Shown: in pieces, positions 18,901-25,675 of the stretch
Numbering within the stretch: the first letter of the stretch is position 1
Layout of the letters: every line of letters begins with the position of its first letter
Assembly: GCA_016293845.1 (NCBI GenBank)
Contig: JAEDDH010000024.1
Coordinates: forward strand, 1-56,241
Reading direction: 5' to 3'
Origin: Bacteroidales bacterium
GTDB lineage: Bacteria; Bacteroidota; Bacteroidia; Bacteroidales; UBA3824
Length of the DNA: 56,241 nt
The notes under the pieces: generated by a model
What the model saw: only the letters and a program-made list of their open reading frames with translations
Databases searched by the model: none
Told to the model about the DNA's origin: nothing
Position numbers and translations under genes: made by a program

Positions 18901-19174
18901 CGGTTTGACCACCGAAAGCGAGCATAATACCATCGGGTTGCTCTTTCTTGATGATTTCTTCTACAAAAAAAGGAGTGATGGGCAAGAAATACACCTTGTC
19001 GGCAATACCGTCGGTGGTTTGAATGGTGGCAATGTTTGGATTAATCAGCACGGTAGAGATACCCTCTTCGCGCATAGCTTTAAGAGCCTGGCTGCCGGAG
19101 TAGTCAAATTCGCCGGCCTGTCCGATTTTCAACGCTCCCGAACCTAATAGGAGCACTTTCTTTAAATCTTTCAT
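15953..19174 (-). CDS. carB: Carbamoyl-phosphate synthase large subunit
   Basis: 1073 residues, the full family length. It makes carbamoyl phosphate from bicarbonate, ammonia and ATP for pyrimidine and arginine synthesis, with the glutaminase subunit CarA (not in this window). The duplicated architecture is clear: a first ATP-grasp synthetase half starting VLLLGSGALKIGQAGEFDYS, an oligomerisation region, a second half starting VVLGSGAYRIGSSVEFDW, and a C-terminal MGS-type allosteric domain (about 935-1073, KIFATAGTSKFLAENG and DLVINIPKNQTKRE) where UMP and IMP act in characterised enzymes. The gene has its own promoter and a leader with a terminator before the ATG. Confidence 0.96.
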   Translation of the reverse strand: MKDLKKVLLLGSGALKIGQAGEFDYSGSQALKAMREEGISTVLINPNIATIQTTDGIADKVYFLPITPFFVEEIIKKEQPDGIMLAFGGQTALNCGTQLYLSGVLEKYNVKVLGTSVDAIMITEDRELFVKKLNEIEAKTPVSQAVENMDDALAVARRIGFPIMVRSAYALGGLGSGICPDEKSFKELCESALAYSKQILVEESLKGWKEIEFEVIRDKNDHCFTVVPMENVDPLGIHTGESIVVAPIISLTQEQIAMLQEISIKVVRHIGIVGECNIQFAFNAVTNDYRIIEINARLSRSSALASKASGYPLAFVAAKLALGYSLDQIGEMGTPNSAYVAPSVDYMIVKIPRWDLSKFVGVDRHIGSSMKSVGEIMSIGKSFEEIMQKGLRMIGQGMHGFVGNNDLEFPDLDDELANPTDLRIFAIAKALEKGYTVERIVDLTKIDKWFIEHLKNIVDYEKVLGQFKTIEDITPEVMKEAKRMGFSDFQIARFVENPSENMEKEQLRVRALRKQQGITPIVRRINTVASEHPELTNYLYMTYGADKHSISYDYRKDKNIVVLGSGAYRIGSSVEFDWCSVNATQTARKLGYKSIMINYNPETVSTDYDMCDRLYFDELSFERVLDVLDLEDPKGVIVSTGGQIPNNLAMKLYRQDVPVLGTSPVSIDRAENRRKFSAMLDQLGIDQPRWEALTSYDEIDKFIDEVGFPVLIRPSYVLSGAAMNVCYTKEQMHEFLGLAAKVSKEYPVVVSQFMPNTKEIEFDAVAKNGEIIEYAISEHVEFAGVHSGDATLVFPAQNIYLATARAIKQISKKIAKELNISGPFNIQYLAKQNNVKVIECNLRASRSFPFVSKVLGRNFIETATKIMLDEPVEKLDSSTYDVDHVGVKASQFSFARLHKADPVLGVDMSSTGEVGCLGNDFNEALMNALLSVGFKVPAKGVLVSSGDAKGKVDLLEPCKMLQDKGVKIFATAGTSKFLAENGIKSETLCWPDEQGGENIMQAIADHKIDLVINIPKNQTKRELTNGYKIRRAAIDHNIPLMTNARLAKAFISAFCQKDMNDIAIKSWQEYMER

Positions 19175-19219
19175 GACGATTATATTAGTTTTAATTCTTT
19201 TAATCCTTTGTTATGACGT

Positions 19220-19253
19220 AAAAAAAATGCGTTAGCCAAAAAAACTAACGCAT
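19220..19253 (-). terminator. Terminator/attenuator in the carB leader
   Basis: On the minus strand ATGCGTTAG (19253-19245) pairs with CTAACGCAT (19235-19227), a perfect 9-bp stem with a 9-nt loop, followed by eight T (19227-19220). It lies downstream of the carB promoter and 46 bp before the carB ATG, so transcripts must read through it. The same stem has a CTTTTTG run on the plus side, but no plus-strand gene ends there. Confidence 0.7.
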
Positions 19254-19328
19254 CTTTTTGTTTTTTAAAAACAAAAATTCTTTCATAGAGTGATTTCCTA
19301 TCAATATAATAATTTGGTTATCAGTCAT
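19245..19328 (-). CDS. Putative 27-residue leader peptide of carB
   Basis: ATG 19328 opens MTDNQIIILIGNHSMKEFLF plus LKNKKMR and ends at TAG 19247-19245, which forms the top of the 5' arm of the terminator stem. The codons before the stem are T-rich (TTTTTGTTTTT at 19277-19267). A ribosome reaching the stop would cover the 5' arm and block the terminator. A nine-codon frame (MNNRNRKIK, 19354-19325) precedes it and overlaps it at ATGA, which could feed ribosomes in. That the peptide is translated is inference. Confidence 0.5.
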   Translation of the reverse strand: MTDNQIIILIGNHSMKEFLFLKNKKMR

Positions 19329-19364
19329 TTTATCTTTCTGTTTCTATTGTTCATATTTATGCCG

Positions 19365-19372
19365 CAAAGATA
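19365..19372 (-). promoter_or_regulatory. Promoter -7 box of carB (TATCTTTG)
   Basis: TATCTTTG reading toward carB. Transcription would start near 19358, giving a leader of about 180 nt that contains two short frames and the terminator stem. No good -33 TTTG is visible. Confidence 0.55.
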
Positions 19373-19436
19373 AACATAATTCCGTTATCCGATGAAATTT
19401 TTTTGGGATTTTTTTGATGATGAAATATATATCCAA

Positions 19437-19471
19437 AAAAAACACCGCCCAATTACTGGGCGGTGTTTTTT
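19437..19471. terminator. Bidirectional terminator downstream of the TonB-receptor remnant
   Basis: AACACCGCCC (19441-19450) and GGGCGGTGTT (19458-19467) form a 10-bp GC-rich stem flanked by A and T runs. Confidence 0.85.
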
Positions 19472-19494
19472 ATAATTATGTTATATTCTGAGCC

Positions 19495-19932
19495 TTAGAA
19501 TATGTATTTCAAACCAATCTGTCAGCGCCAGCGAGAATAGTAGTCGCTGTATGAGCGCATATTGTAATTACCGTTGTGAAGGAATTGATAGTAGTTTTGT
19601 TTGGTATTCTTATCGTAAGTAACAGAAACTGGTTTGTAATAAGAATAACCTCCTGCTGCGCTACCATAGCGACCCCGTTCGCTTGAAAACATATTGCTTA
19701 TGTTAAGAATGGGGACGCATACCTTCAATAAAATAGCGTCCGCTTTCGTTGGTGATACATGCGTGCTGCGTGCCCGACGGTACGTGAACAGCAATAACGG
19801 TAGCACCTGGGAGTGTTTCGCCGCTGTCGTCGGTAACTTGTCCAAAAAGCGACGAGGTGGTTACCTATGCCGATGCCGTGCCGATAACAAGGTCATCAGC
19901 AACGTCAGAATCAGATAGATGTTCTTTTTTAT
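19495..19932 (-). pseudogene. TonB-dependent receptor remnant (ends only)
   Basis: Reading minus, a signal peptide KKNIYLILTLLMTLLSA follows an ATA where ATG is expected (19932). After a frame change comes a carboxypeptidase-regulatory-like domain (SLFGQVTDDSGETLPGATVI, CITNESGRYFIEGMR), the standard N-terminus of large OmpA/TonB-family receptors. The middle of the gene is missing. The frame then picks up near the C-terminus (MRSYSDYYSRWR), a TGA interrupts at 19524-19522, and QIGLKYIF-stop follows, which is the typical closing beta-strand with terminal Phe. An ordinary terminator remains behind it. Roughly 800 or more codons have been deleted. Confidence 0.75.
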
Positions 19933-19972
19933 ATTGTTATCTATTTTAGTAAATGATGGTTGTTTGTTTCTA

Positions 19973-19997
19973 ATTATGCATTATGCATTATGCATTA
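19973..19997 (+). repeat. ATTATGC heptad tandem repeat
   Basis: Three and a half copies of ATTATGC directly abutting the 3' end of pdxJ; the pdxJ stop codon (19995-19997) is part of the repeat. The same repeat occurs at 32946 beside the 3' end of the malic enzyme gene. Confidence 0.8.
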
Positions 19998-20729
19998 AAT
20001 ATACGCTTGGTTAATTCTATCGAGATACATTCCAATAGTATTTTCAAGACCATAGTAAAGAGCATCGCAGATAAGTGCATGACCTATCGACACTTCTTTT
20101 ACGTGAGGAACGTTTTTGAGAAAGTATGTAAGGTTTTGAAGGCTAAGATCATGACCAGCGTTAACCTCAATACCGCGCTCAAAAGCAAGTTCCGCCGCCT
20201 CGCGGAAAGGTTTTACAGCCTCTTCGGGATTTGTAGGAAACATTGAGGCAAATGGCTCGGTGTAGAGTTCAATACGGTCGGTGCCGAGGTCGCCTGCGTG
20301 AAGGATATTTTCGTGATGAGTATCTACAAAAATCGAAGTGCGTATACCTGCATCATGGAGTTTTGCTACCACATCGCGAAGAAAAGGTTTGTATTTAACA
20401 ACGTCCCAACCGTGGTTAGATGTAATCTGACTTGGGTCGTCGGGAACGAGAGTTGCCTGTGTGGGCTTTACTTCGAGCACAAGATTCATAAAATCTTCCG
20501 AAGGGTATCCTTCGATATTAAACTCGGTAGTAATTAGAGTTTTAAGCAAACGTACATCGCTTTTGCGAATATGGCGTTCGTCGGGGCGGGGGTGAACAGT
20601 AATGCCCTGTGCACCAAAACGTTCGCAATCGGCAGCCACCTGTTCTACATCGGGATTGTTGCCTCCACGGGCATTGCGGATAGTTGCCACTTTGTTGATG
20701 TTGACACTCAGTCGTGTTTTTTCGTCCAT
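19995..20729 (-). CDS. pdxJ: Pyridoxine 5'-phosphate synthase
   Basis: 244 residues, full length. PdxJ condenses 1-deoxyxylulose 5-phosphate with 3-amino-2-oxopropyl phosphate to give pyridoxine 5'-phosphate, the last ring-forming step of the DXP-dependent vitamin B6 route; a cytoplasmic TIM-barrel oligomer. Family landmarks: RLSVNINKVATIRNARGG at the start, GAQGITVHPRPDERHI (phosphate and active-site His), and EVNAGHDLSLQNL near the end. It is divergent from the CBS-domain gene and has its own -7 box. Confidence 0.95.
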   Translation of the reverse strand: MDEKTRLSVNINKVATIRNARGGNNPDVEQVAADCERFGAQGITVHPRPDERHIRKSDVRLLKTLITTEFNIEGYPSEDFMNLVLEVKPTQATLVPDDPSQITSNHGWDVVKYKPFLRDVVAKLHDAGIRTSIFVDTHHENILHAGDLGTDRIELYTEPFASMFPTNPEEAVKPFREAAELAFERGIEVNAGHDLSLQNLTYFLKNVPHVKEVSIGHALICDALYYGLENTIGMYLDRINQAYI

Positions 20730-20759
20730 AATAATATATTAAGGTGTGAAATTTTGGTG

Positions 20760-20767
20760 CAAATTTA
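20760..20767 (-). promoter_or_regulatory. Promoter -7 box of pdxJ (TAAATTTG)
   Basis: Exact TAnnTTTG reading toward pdxJ, 31 bp before its ATG. Confidence 0.6.
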
Positions 20768-20854
20768 AACCATTTATCTTTTTTTAAGTTCTTTTTATTG
20801 TAATTATATGTAAAAAAACTATTTACTTTGCCTTAAATATTAAAACAGCTAAAT

Positions 20855-21511
20855 ATGCTCAACGACCTTGTTTCAGACAACATACCCGCTCTTGCCCCCT
20901 CCGACACTGGCGCAAAGGCATTACAGATTATGGACGATTTTAGAGTATCGCACCTACCAGTGGTTTCTGGCACCGAATATGTCGGACTTGTGAGCGACAA
21001 CGACATCTACGGCATTTCCGACGATGAACCTGTTTCGCAATGCCGGCTTGTAGCACCGCAGCCTTACGCATTAGACACTCAGCATATTTTTGAGGCACTT
21101 ACTATTATGTCGCAGCAAAAACTATCGCTTCTGCCTATTCTCTCTGCCAAAAACAATACGTATTTAGGCATAATTACCGAAACCCAGCTTTTGCGTGGAA
21201 TGGCTCAAGTAACATCAGCCGATATGCAAGGCGGTATAATAGAGATAGTTACCACGCCAGTTAATTATTCGCCAGCACAAGTAGCCGCCATTGTAGAATC
21301 AAACGATATGAAGATAATGAGCCTCTTTGCAAAAACCACTACGGCAGGTATGGAAGTAGTGCTAAAACTCAATGGACACGACACATCGGCTGTTATTCAA
21401 GGACTTGAACGCTATGGCTACCGCATAAAATCGGTATTTGAGGGCGACGGTAAGTACAACGACCTAATGGAAGAGCGTTATGGTGCGCTGATGAGTTACC
21501 TAAACGTGTAG
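20855..21511 (+). CDS. CBS-domain protein with C-terminal ACT-like half
   Basis: 218 residues. A CBS pair occupies about residues 5-130 (DFRVSHLPVVSGTEYVGLVS, then KLSLLPILSAKNNTYLGIIT), a module that usually senses adenosyl ligands or NAD(P)H. The rest (EIVTTPVNYSPAQVAAIVES through GLERYGYRIKSVFEG) alternates strands and helices like an ACT-type regulatory fold. There is no catalytic or membrane domain, so it probably acts as a soluble regulator. In many Bacteroidota such a gene sits with nadK and pdxJ; here nadK is absent between them. A weak -7 box (TTACTTTG, 20823-20830) precedes the gene. Confidence 0.8.
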   Translation: MLNDLVSDNIPALAPSDTGAKALQIMDDFRVSHLPVVSGTEYVGLVSDNDIYGISDDEPVSQCRLVAPQPYALDTQHIFEALTIMSQQKLSLLPILSAKNNTYLGIITETQLLRGMAQVTSADMQGGIIEIVTTPVNYSPAQVAAIVESNDMKIMSLFAKTTTAGMEVVLKLNGHDTSAVIQGLERYGYRIKSVFEGDGKYNDLMEERYGALMSYLNV

Positions 21512-21555
21512 AAACCACAAACTAAAAGATTTTATAAAAAAAACATAAATCTTTT

Positions 21556-21586
21556 TTTGCAAACAAAAAAAAACTATCTAACTTTG
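21556..21586 (+). promoter_or_regulatory. Promoter of rpmH (TTTG-N19-TAACTTTG)
   Basis: TTTG 21556-21559 and TAACTTTG 21579-21586 are separated by exactly 19 bp, a textbook Bacteroidota promoter. Confidence 0.75.
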
Positions 21587-21652
21587 CCGACCGAAAATCA
21601 GAGTATTTTCACATACAGAATTTAGTACAAACTCATTAAAATAAATAGAAAA

Positions 21653-21817
21653 ATGAAACGCACATTCCAGCCTTCGATCAAGAAGCGCAAACACAAACAC
21701 GGATTCAGAGAGCGCATGAAAACAGCCAACGGTCGCAAAGTATTATCTGCACGTCGCCGCAAAGGCAGAAAAAAACTCACAGTATCTTCAGAACCGTGCT
21801 GCAGAGCCCACTATTAG
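21653..21817 (+). CDS. rpmH: 50S ribosomal protein L34
   Basis: 54 codons, MKRTFQPSIKKRKHKHGFRE then RMKTANGRKVLSARRRKGRK and a short tail. L34 is a small very basic protein that packs against 23S rRNA; this matches it from end to end, with a slightly longer C-terminus (LTVSSEPCCRAHY) than the usual 44-52 residues. It has its own strong promoter and a terminator. Confidence 0.97.
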   Translation: MKRTFQPSIKKRKHKHGFRERMKTANGRKVLSARRRKGRKKLTVSSEPCCRAHY

Positions 21818-21849
21818 AATCTTGCAGCATTAGTTGATGATGCAAAAGC

Positions 21850-21880
21850 CCTCAATTTCGCAGCGGGATTGGGGTTTTTT
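21850..21880 (+). terminator. Terminator of rpmH
   Basis: CCTCAAT (21850-21856) pairs with ATTGGGG (21868-21874, one G-T pair) followed by six T. Confidence 0.65.
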
Positions 21881-21953
21881 ACTTTGTACTTAGTTGATAG
21901 GTGCTTTTTTGTACCTTGACATAAAATTTAATCTTTATCTTTTTGATATCTAA

Positions 21954-24065
21954 ATGGCAGCATTACAGTCTATAAGAAACAGAGGCAAACTGATTGCTAT
22001 TTGCGTCGGTGCAGCCTTGTTAGCATTTATCCTCGGCGACTTTCTCAATTCGAGTTACTCGATATTTGGAGCAAGCCAGTTTGACATGGCCACCATCAAC
22101 GGCGAGACTATCTCGTATCAAGACTTTCAGCAGAAAGTAGAGCAGAGAGAAACCTTTATTAAACTCGTAACAGGTCAAAACTCGCTCAGCGGCGATATGT
22201 CAGACCAGATTCGCGATTATGTGTGGGAAGAAATTGTTAGAGCAAACGTTATTGGTGTTAATACAAAAAAACTCGGCATCACCACTTCCGACGATGAAAT
22301 CATCAACATGATTCAAACGGGTAATGTTACTCCCACTATCCGTCAACTTTTTGCTAATCCGCAAACAGGTATGTACGATCCTTCGATAGTAATGTCGTTC
22401 CTCAACGACCAGTCTCCCGAACGTCGCGCACAAAACCAATATGTTTGGGATTATCTCGAAAACGAACTCCGCGAAAGCCGCACCACTTCTAAATATTTCA
22501 ACATGATTGCTTCTGGTATTCGTGTTACAACTTCTGAAGTGGAGCAAGAATTTGCTGAACGTACCGAAATCTCGGATGTAAAATTTGTTTCGTTCCCATA
22601 TTCTGATATCAAAGACGAAGAGGTTACCGTATCTGAAAGCGACATTAACCAGTATTACAACCAGCACATCAAACAATACAATCGTGTTGCTGACACCAGA
22701 GATGTGGCTTATGTAGCATTCGACATTGTTGCCTCTGATAAGGATAGCGCTGATTCGCGCAACATTATCAACAATCTTAAAGACGATTTCACCACGACTT
22801 CTAATGTGGTTTCGTTTATCAACTCTAAATCTGACGAACAGTATATCGACCTCAACTATAATAAAGGTGAAATTACTAACGAAACCGTTGATAGCTTGAT
22901 GTTTGCTTCAGAACCCGGTTTTGTTTACGGTCCTTATATCGACAATGGCTACTACAAAATGGCTCGTTTGATTGATATTGTTGAGATGCCTGACTCTATT
23001 AAAGTTGCTCACATACTTTGCGGCTACCGTCAAGGCGAAGATACTACAGTGGCTCGTCTCAAAGCCGACAGCCTTTTAACTGTTATCAAAAGCGGTATCG
23101 ATTTCGGAGCTCTTGCAATGGAAGTTTCCGACGACAACGGTTCTGCTGCCGACAGTGGCAATCTCGGTTGGATTACCGACCGTATCAACTTTATCAAAGA
23201 GTTTAAAGATGCTGCTTTTGCTACCGAAAAAGGTAAAATCACCACAGTTGCCACCAATTACGGCGTGCATATTATAAAGGTGTTAGACAAAACAGCTCCC
23301 AAAAAGAAAGTGAATGTTGGTTTCTTGCAAATCGAAATCAAACCAAGCCCCACCACTCGTCAGCAAATTTACGCTCAAGCTAATAAGTTTGCTGCCAACA
23401 CTCGCGAGGTAAGCAAGTTTGACGATGCTGTTAAGGCTGAAAACCTTACCCGCAGAATTGCTCCTAATCTTTCGGCAAATACCAGAATGGTTCCCGGACT
23501 TGAAAACTCACGCGAGTTTGTTCGTTGGGCTTTCGACGAAGATAAATCTAAAGAGGTTTCGGAAGTTATGGAATTTGGAAGCCGCTATGTAGTAGCAGCT
23601 GTTGTAGGTGTTCACCCCAAAGGTATTGCTCCTCTCTCAGCTATCAAGCCGTCGATTGAGGCAGAAGTTTTGGCTCAGAAAAAAGGCGAGAAAATCGTTG
23701 CCGACCTTCAGTCTAAAAACCTCACTAACGTAGACGCTCTTGCAGCTCAAGTTAACCGTCCTGTTCAAGAGGCTACAAACATAAGTCTTTCTTCGGTGCA
23801 GATGGGTGGCAATTACGACCCCGCTATCGTAGCTGTGGCAGCAAGTCTCGACAAAAATCAGGTTTCTAAACCCGTTATCGGACGCTCGGCTGTTTACGTT
23901 ATTCAAAACACCAACAAGACTCCTGCTCAGCCCATTCAGCCGATTAATGTTGATACCGACCGCAATGTTATGCAAAACGATATTTTATCGCGTGCTTCGT
24001 ATCAAGCTTATGACGCTATGCTTAAAATGGCAAAAGTAGACGACAAACGAATCAAATTTTTCTAA
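21954..24065 (+). CDS. PpiD-like periplasmic peptidyl-prolyl isomerase/chaperone
   Basis: 703 residues. A short cytoplasmic start (MAALQSIRNRGKL) and one TM helix (about 13-31, LIAICVGAALLAFILGDFL) anchor it in the inner membrane. A SurA_N-like helical segment follows (TINGETISYQDFQQKVEQRE onward). A parvulin PPIC domain is at about 343-445 (IKVAHILCGYR, FGALAMEVSDDNGSAADSGN, GVHIIKVLDKT), then a long helical C-terminal part. PpiD proteins assist folding of exported proteins near the translocon. Length and order match Bacteroidota members. Confidence 0.9.
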   Translation: MAALQSIRNRGKLIAICVGAALLAFILGDFLNSSYSIFGASQFDMATINGETISYQDFQQKVEQRETFIKLVTGQNSLSGDMSDQIRDYVWEEIVRANVIGVNTKKLGITTSDDEIINMIQTGNVTPTIRQLFANPQTGMYDPSIVMSFLNDQSPERRAQNQYVWDYLENELRESRTTSKYFNMIASGIRVTTSEVEQEFAERTEISDVKFVSFPYSDIKDEEVTVSESDINQYYNQHIKQYNRVADTRDVAYVAFDIVASDKDSADSRNIINNLKDDFTTTSNVVSFINSKSDEQYIDLNYNKGEITNETVDSLMFASEPGFVYGPYIDNGYYKMARLIDIVEMPDSIKVAHILCGYRQGEDTTVARLKADSLLTVIKSGIDFGALAMEVSDDNGSAADSGNLGWITDRINFIKEFKDAAFATEKGKITTVATNYGVHIIKVLDKTAPKKKVNVGFLQIEIKPSPTTRQQIYAQANKFAANTREVSKFDDAVKAENLTRRIAPNLSANTRMVPGLENSREFVRWAFDEDKSKEVSEVMEFGSRYVVAAVVGVHPKGIAPLSAIKPSIEAEVLAQKKGEKIVADLQSKNLTNVDALAAQVNRPVQEATNISLSSVQMGGNYDPAIVAVAASLDKNQVSKPVIGRSAVYVIQNTNKTPAQPIQPINVDTDRNVMQNDILSRASYQAYDAMLKMAKVDDKRIKFF

Positions 24066-24084
24066 ACGAAAAAAAAATAATAAT

Positions 24085-24113
24085 AAACGCCGGAGAATAT
24101 CTTCCGGCGTTTT
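24085..24113 (+). terminator. Terminator of the PpiD-like gene
   Basis: AAACGCCGGA (24085-24094) pairs with TCCGGCGTTT (24103-24112) and a T run follows. Confidence 0.85.
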
Positions 24114-24137
24114 ATTTATAAATCAAAAACACACATC

Positions 24138-24359
24138 ATGAAAAAAACTGACACACAATCTACCACAAATACAAGTTTTGACCAAAGTTTTGCCGAACTC
24201 GAACGTATTAACAAAGAATTAGAAAATACAGAAATCTCGGTAGACTTAATGTCAGATTATGCCAAGGAATGTCTGCCTCTTGTGCGCACCTGCAAAGAGA
24301 AACTTTCGCTTACTCAAAAGGATGTTGATTTGCTAATGAAGGAGTTGGAAAACGAATAA
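24138..24359 (+). CDS. xseB: Exodeoxyribonuclease VII small subunit
   Basis: 73 residues, two helices in the XseB pattern: SFDQSFAELERINKELENTE, VDLMSDYAKECLPLVRTCKE and LSLTQKDVDLLMKELE. Several copies wrap the large subunit to form the single-strand-specific exonuclease VII. It lies 10 bp upstream of xseA in the same operon, the reverse of the xseA-xseB order common elsewhere. Confidence 0.92.
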   Translation: MKKTDTQSTTNTSFDQSFAELERINKELENTEISVDLMSDYAKECLPLVRTCKEKLSLTQKDVDLLMKELENE

Positions 24360-24369
24360 TACCGCTGCT

Positions 24370-25674
24370 ATGGCTTCGCAACGCATAGTACACTCCTTAG
24401 CCGAAATCACTGGCAGCATAGGTAGATGTATCAAACATTTTTATGGCACTCGCCGTTGGGCAAAGGCCGAAATCACCAAACTCAACCTTTTTCGCAACGG
24501 AAATTGTTATCCCGAACTTGTTCAAGCCGAAAATGGAAAAACCATCGCTTCGTGCAAGGGCGTTATCTGGAGTAGAATTTACAACAAAATAAATCAAAAA
24601 TTTATCGAAACCGTTGGTTCGCCGCTATCTGACGGCATGACGGTTGTGTTTGAGTTTTATATCATTTTCGATAATCGTCGTGGTATATCGCTTATTATCA
24701 CTGATATTGATATCGATAGCGTGATAGGCGAATCTACACGGGCAAAAATCGACACTGTAAACCGCCTGAAATCTGAAGGTATTTTTGCACTTAATAAAAA
24801 TCTTACCAAACCTCATATTATTCAGCGTATTGCGGTAATTTCTGTGGCAACAGGCAAAGGGTACGCCGATTTTACATCCGTTATCAATGGCAACAGTTTC
24901 GGCTACAATTATTTTGTGCCGTTGTTTTCGGCTGCAATGGTGGGCGACCGTGCTACAGGTGAAATTACTGCACAATTACAAAACATTGCTTCTAAAAAAC
25001 ATCTGTTTGACGCGGTGGTAATAATCCGTGGCGGTGGAGGCGATGTGTCGTTGGCTTTTTTCAACAATTACGAATTGGCAAAGGTGGTGGCAGAGTTTCC
25101 GCTACCCATTTTTACTGGCATTGGACACGCCACCAATATCACTGCTGTTGAGGAAGTTGCACATCATAGTTTTTCCACACCATCTGAATTGGCAAACTAC
25201 ATTATCAACAACACTCATCAGGCGGAACTCAATCTTAACGCATTGGTAAAGAGTATTCATCAAAAAATGTCTGCCGTAGTAACTCAAAACCGCAACCGCT
25301 TAAATGCCGAGACTCGTACTGTTAAAATGCATATTATCATTATTTTAAATAGTAATAGTCTAAAACTCCGAGCCACCACACATCATATTCATACCATTAT
25401 TACACAACGACTTAACGAAAATCGCCGCTATCGCTTAACAATGATTGTCAGAGATATAGCCACATCTATTAAATCAATATCGGCCAATTATTTAACACGT
25501 TTAGACAATATCGAACTTGCATTTACGCAAAAGCACAAACGCAATGATGGCGATATTTACACTGGTGGCACTAAAGTAACCTCGGTGAGTCAGTTGCAAC
25601 CCGGTAGTATGGTAGAAATTACGCTCAACGGCGGAGTAGTAACGGCAGAAGTAAAGAACATTAGGGAAGAATAA
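24370..25674 (+). CDS. xseA: Exodeoxyribonuclease VII large subunit
   Basis: 434 residues. An N-terminal OB fold (about 25-115) contains GRRWAKAEITKLNLF-like strands ending GVIWSRI. The catalytic region has RIAVISVATGKGYADF, then VVIIRGGGGDVSLAFFNNYE and GIGHATNITAVEEVAHHSFS with STPSELANY, the hallmark order of XseA. A long helical coiled region follows, and a short C-terminal beta element (LQPGSMVEITLNGGVVTAEV). The enzyme degrades single-stranded DNA from both ends in repair. The stop is one base from the stop of the convergent yifB-type gene. Confidence 0.95.
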   Translation: MASQRIVHSLAEITGSIGRCIKHFYGTRRWAKAEITKLNLFRNGNCYPELVQAENGKTIASCKGVIWSRIYNKINQKFIETVGSPLSDGMTVVFEFYIIFDNRRGISLIITDIDIDSVIGESTRAKIDTVNRLKSEGIFALNKNLTKPHIIQRIAVISVATGKGYADFTSVINGNSFGYNYFVPLFSAAMVGDRATGEITAQLQNIASKKHLFDAVVIIRGGGGDVSLAFFNNYELAKVVAEFPLPIFTGIGHATNITAVEEVAHHSFSTPSELANYIINNTHQAELNLNALVKSIHQKMSAVVTQNRNRLNAETRTVKMHIIIILNSNSLKLRATTHHIHTIITQRLNENRRYRLTMIVRDIATSIKSISANYLTRLDNIELAFTQKHKRNDGDIYTGGTKVTSVSQLQPGSMVEITLNGGVVTAEVKNIREE

Positions 25675-25675
25675 A

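Noticed and set aside
19245..19253. Hairpin at 19227-19253 as terminator for a plus-strand gene
   Set aside because: No plus-strand gene ends upstream; the longer T run is on the minus side, between the carB promoter and carB.
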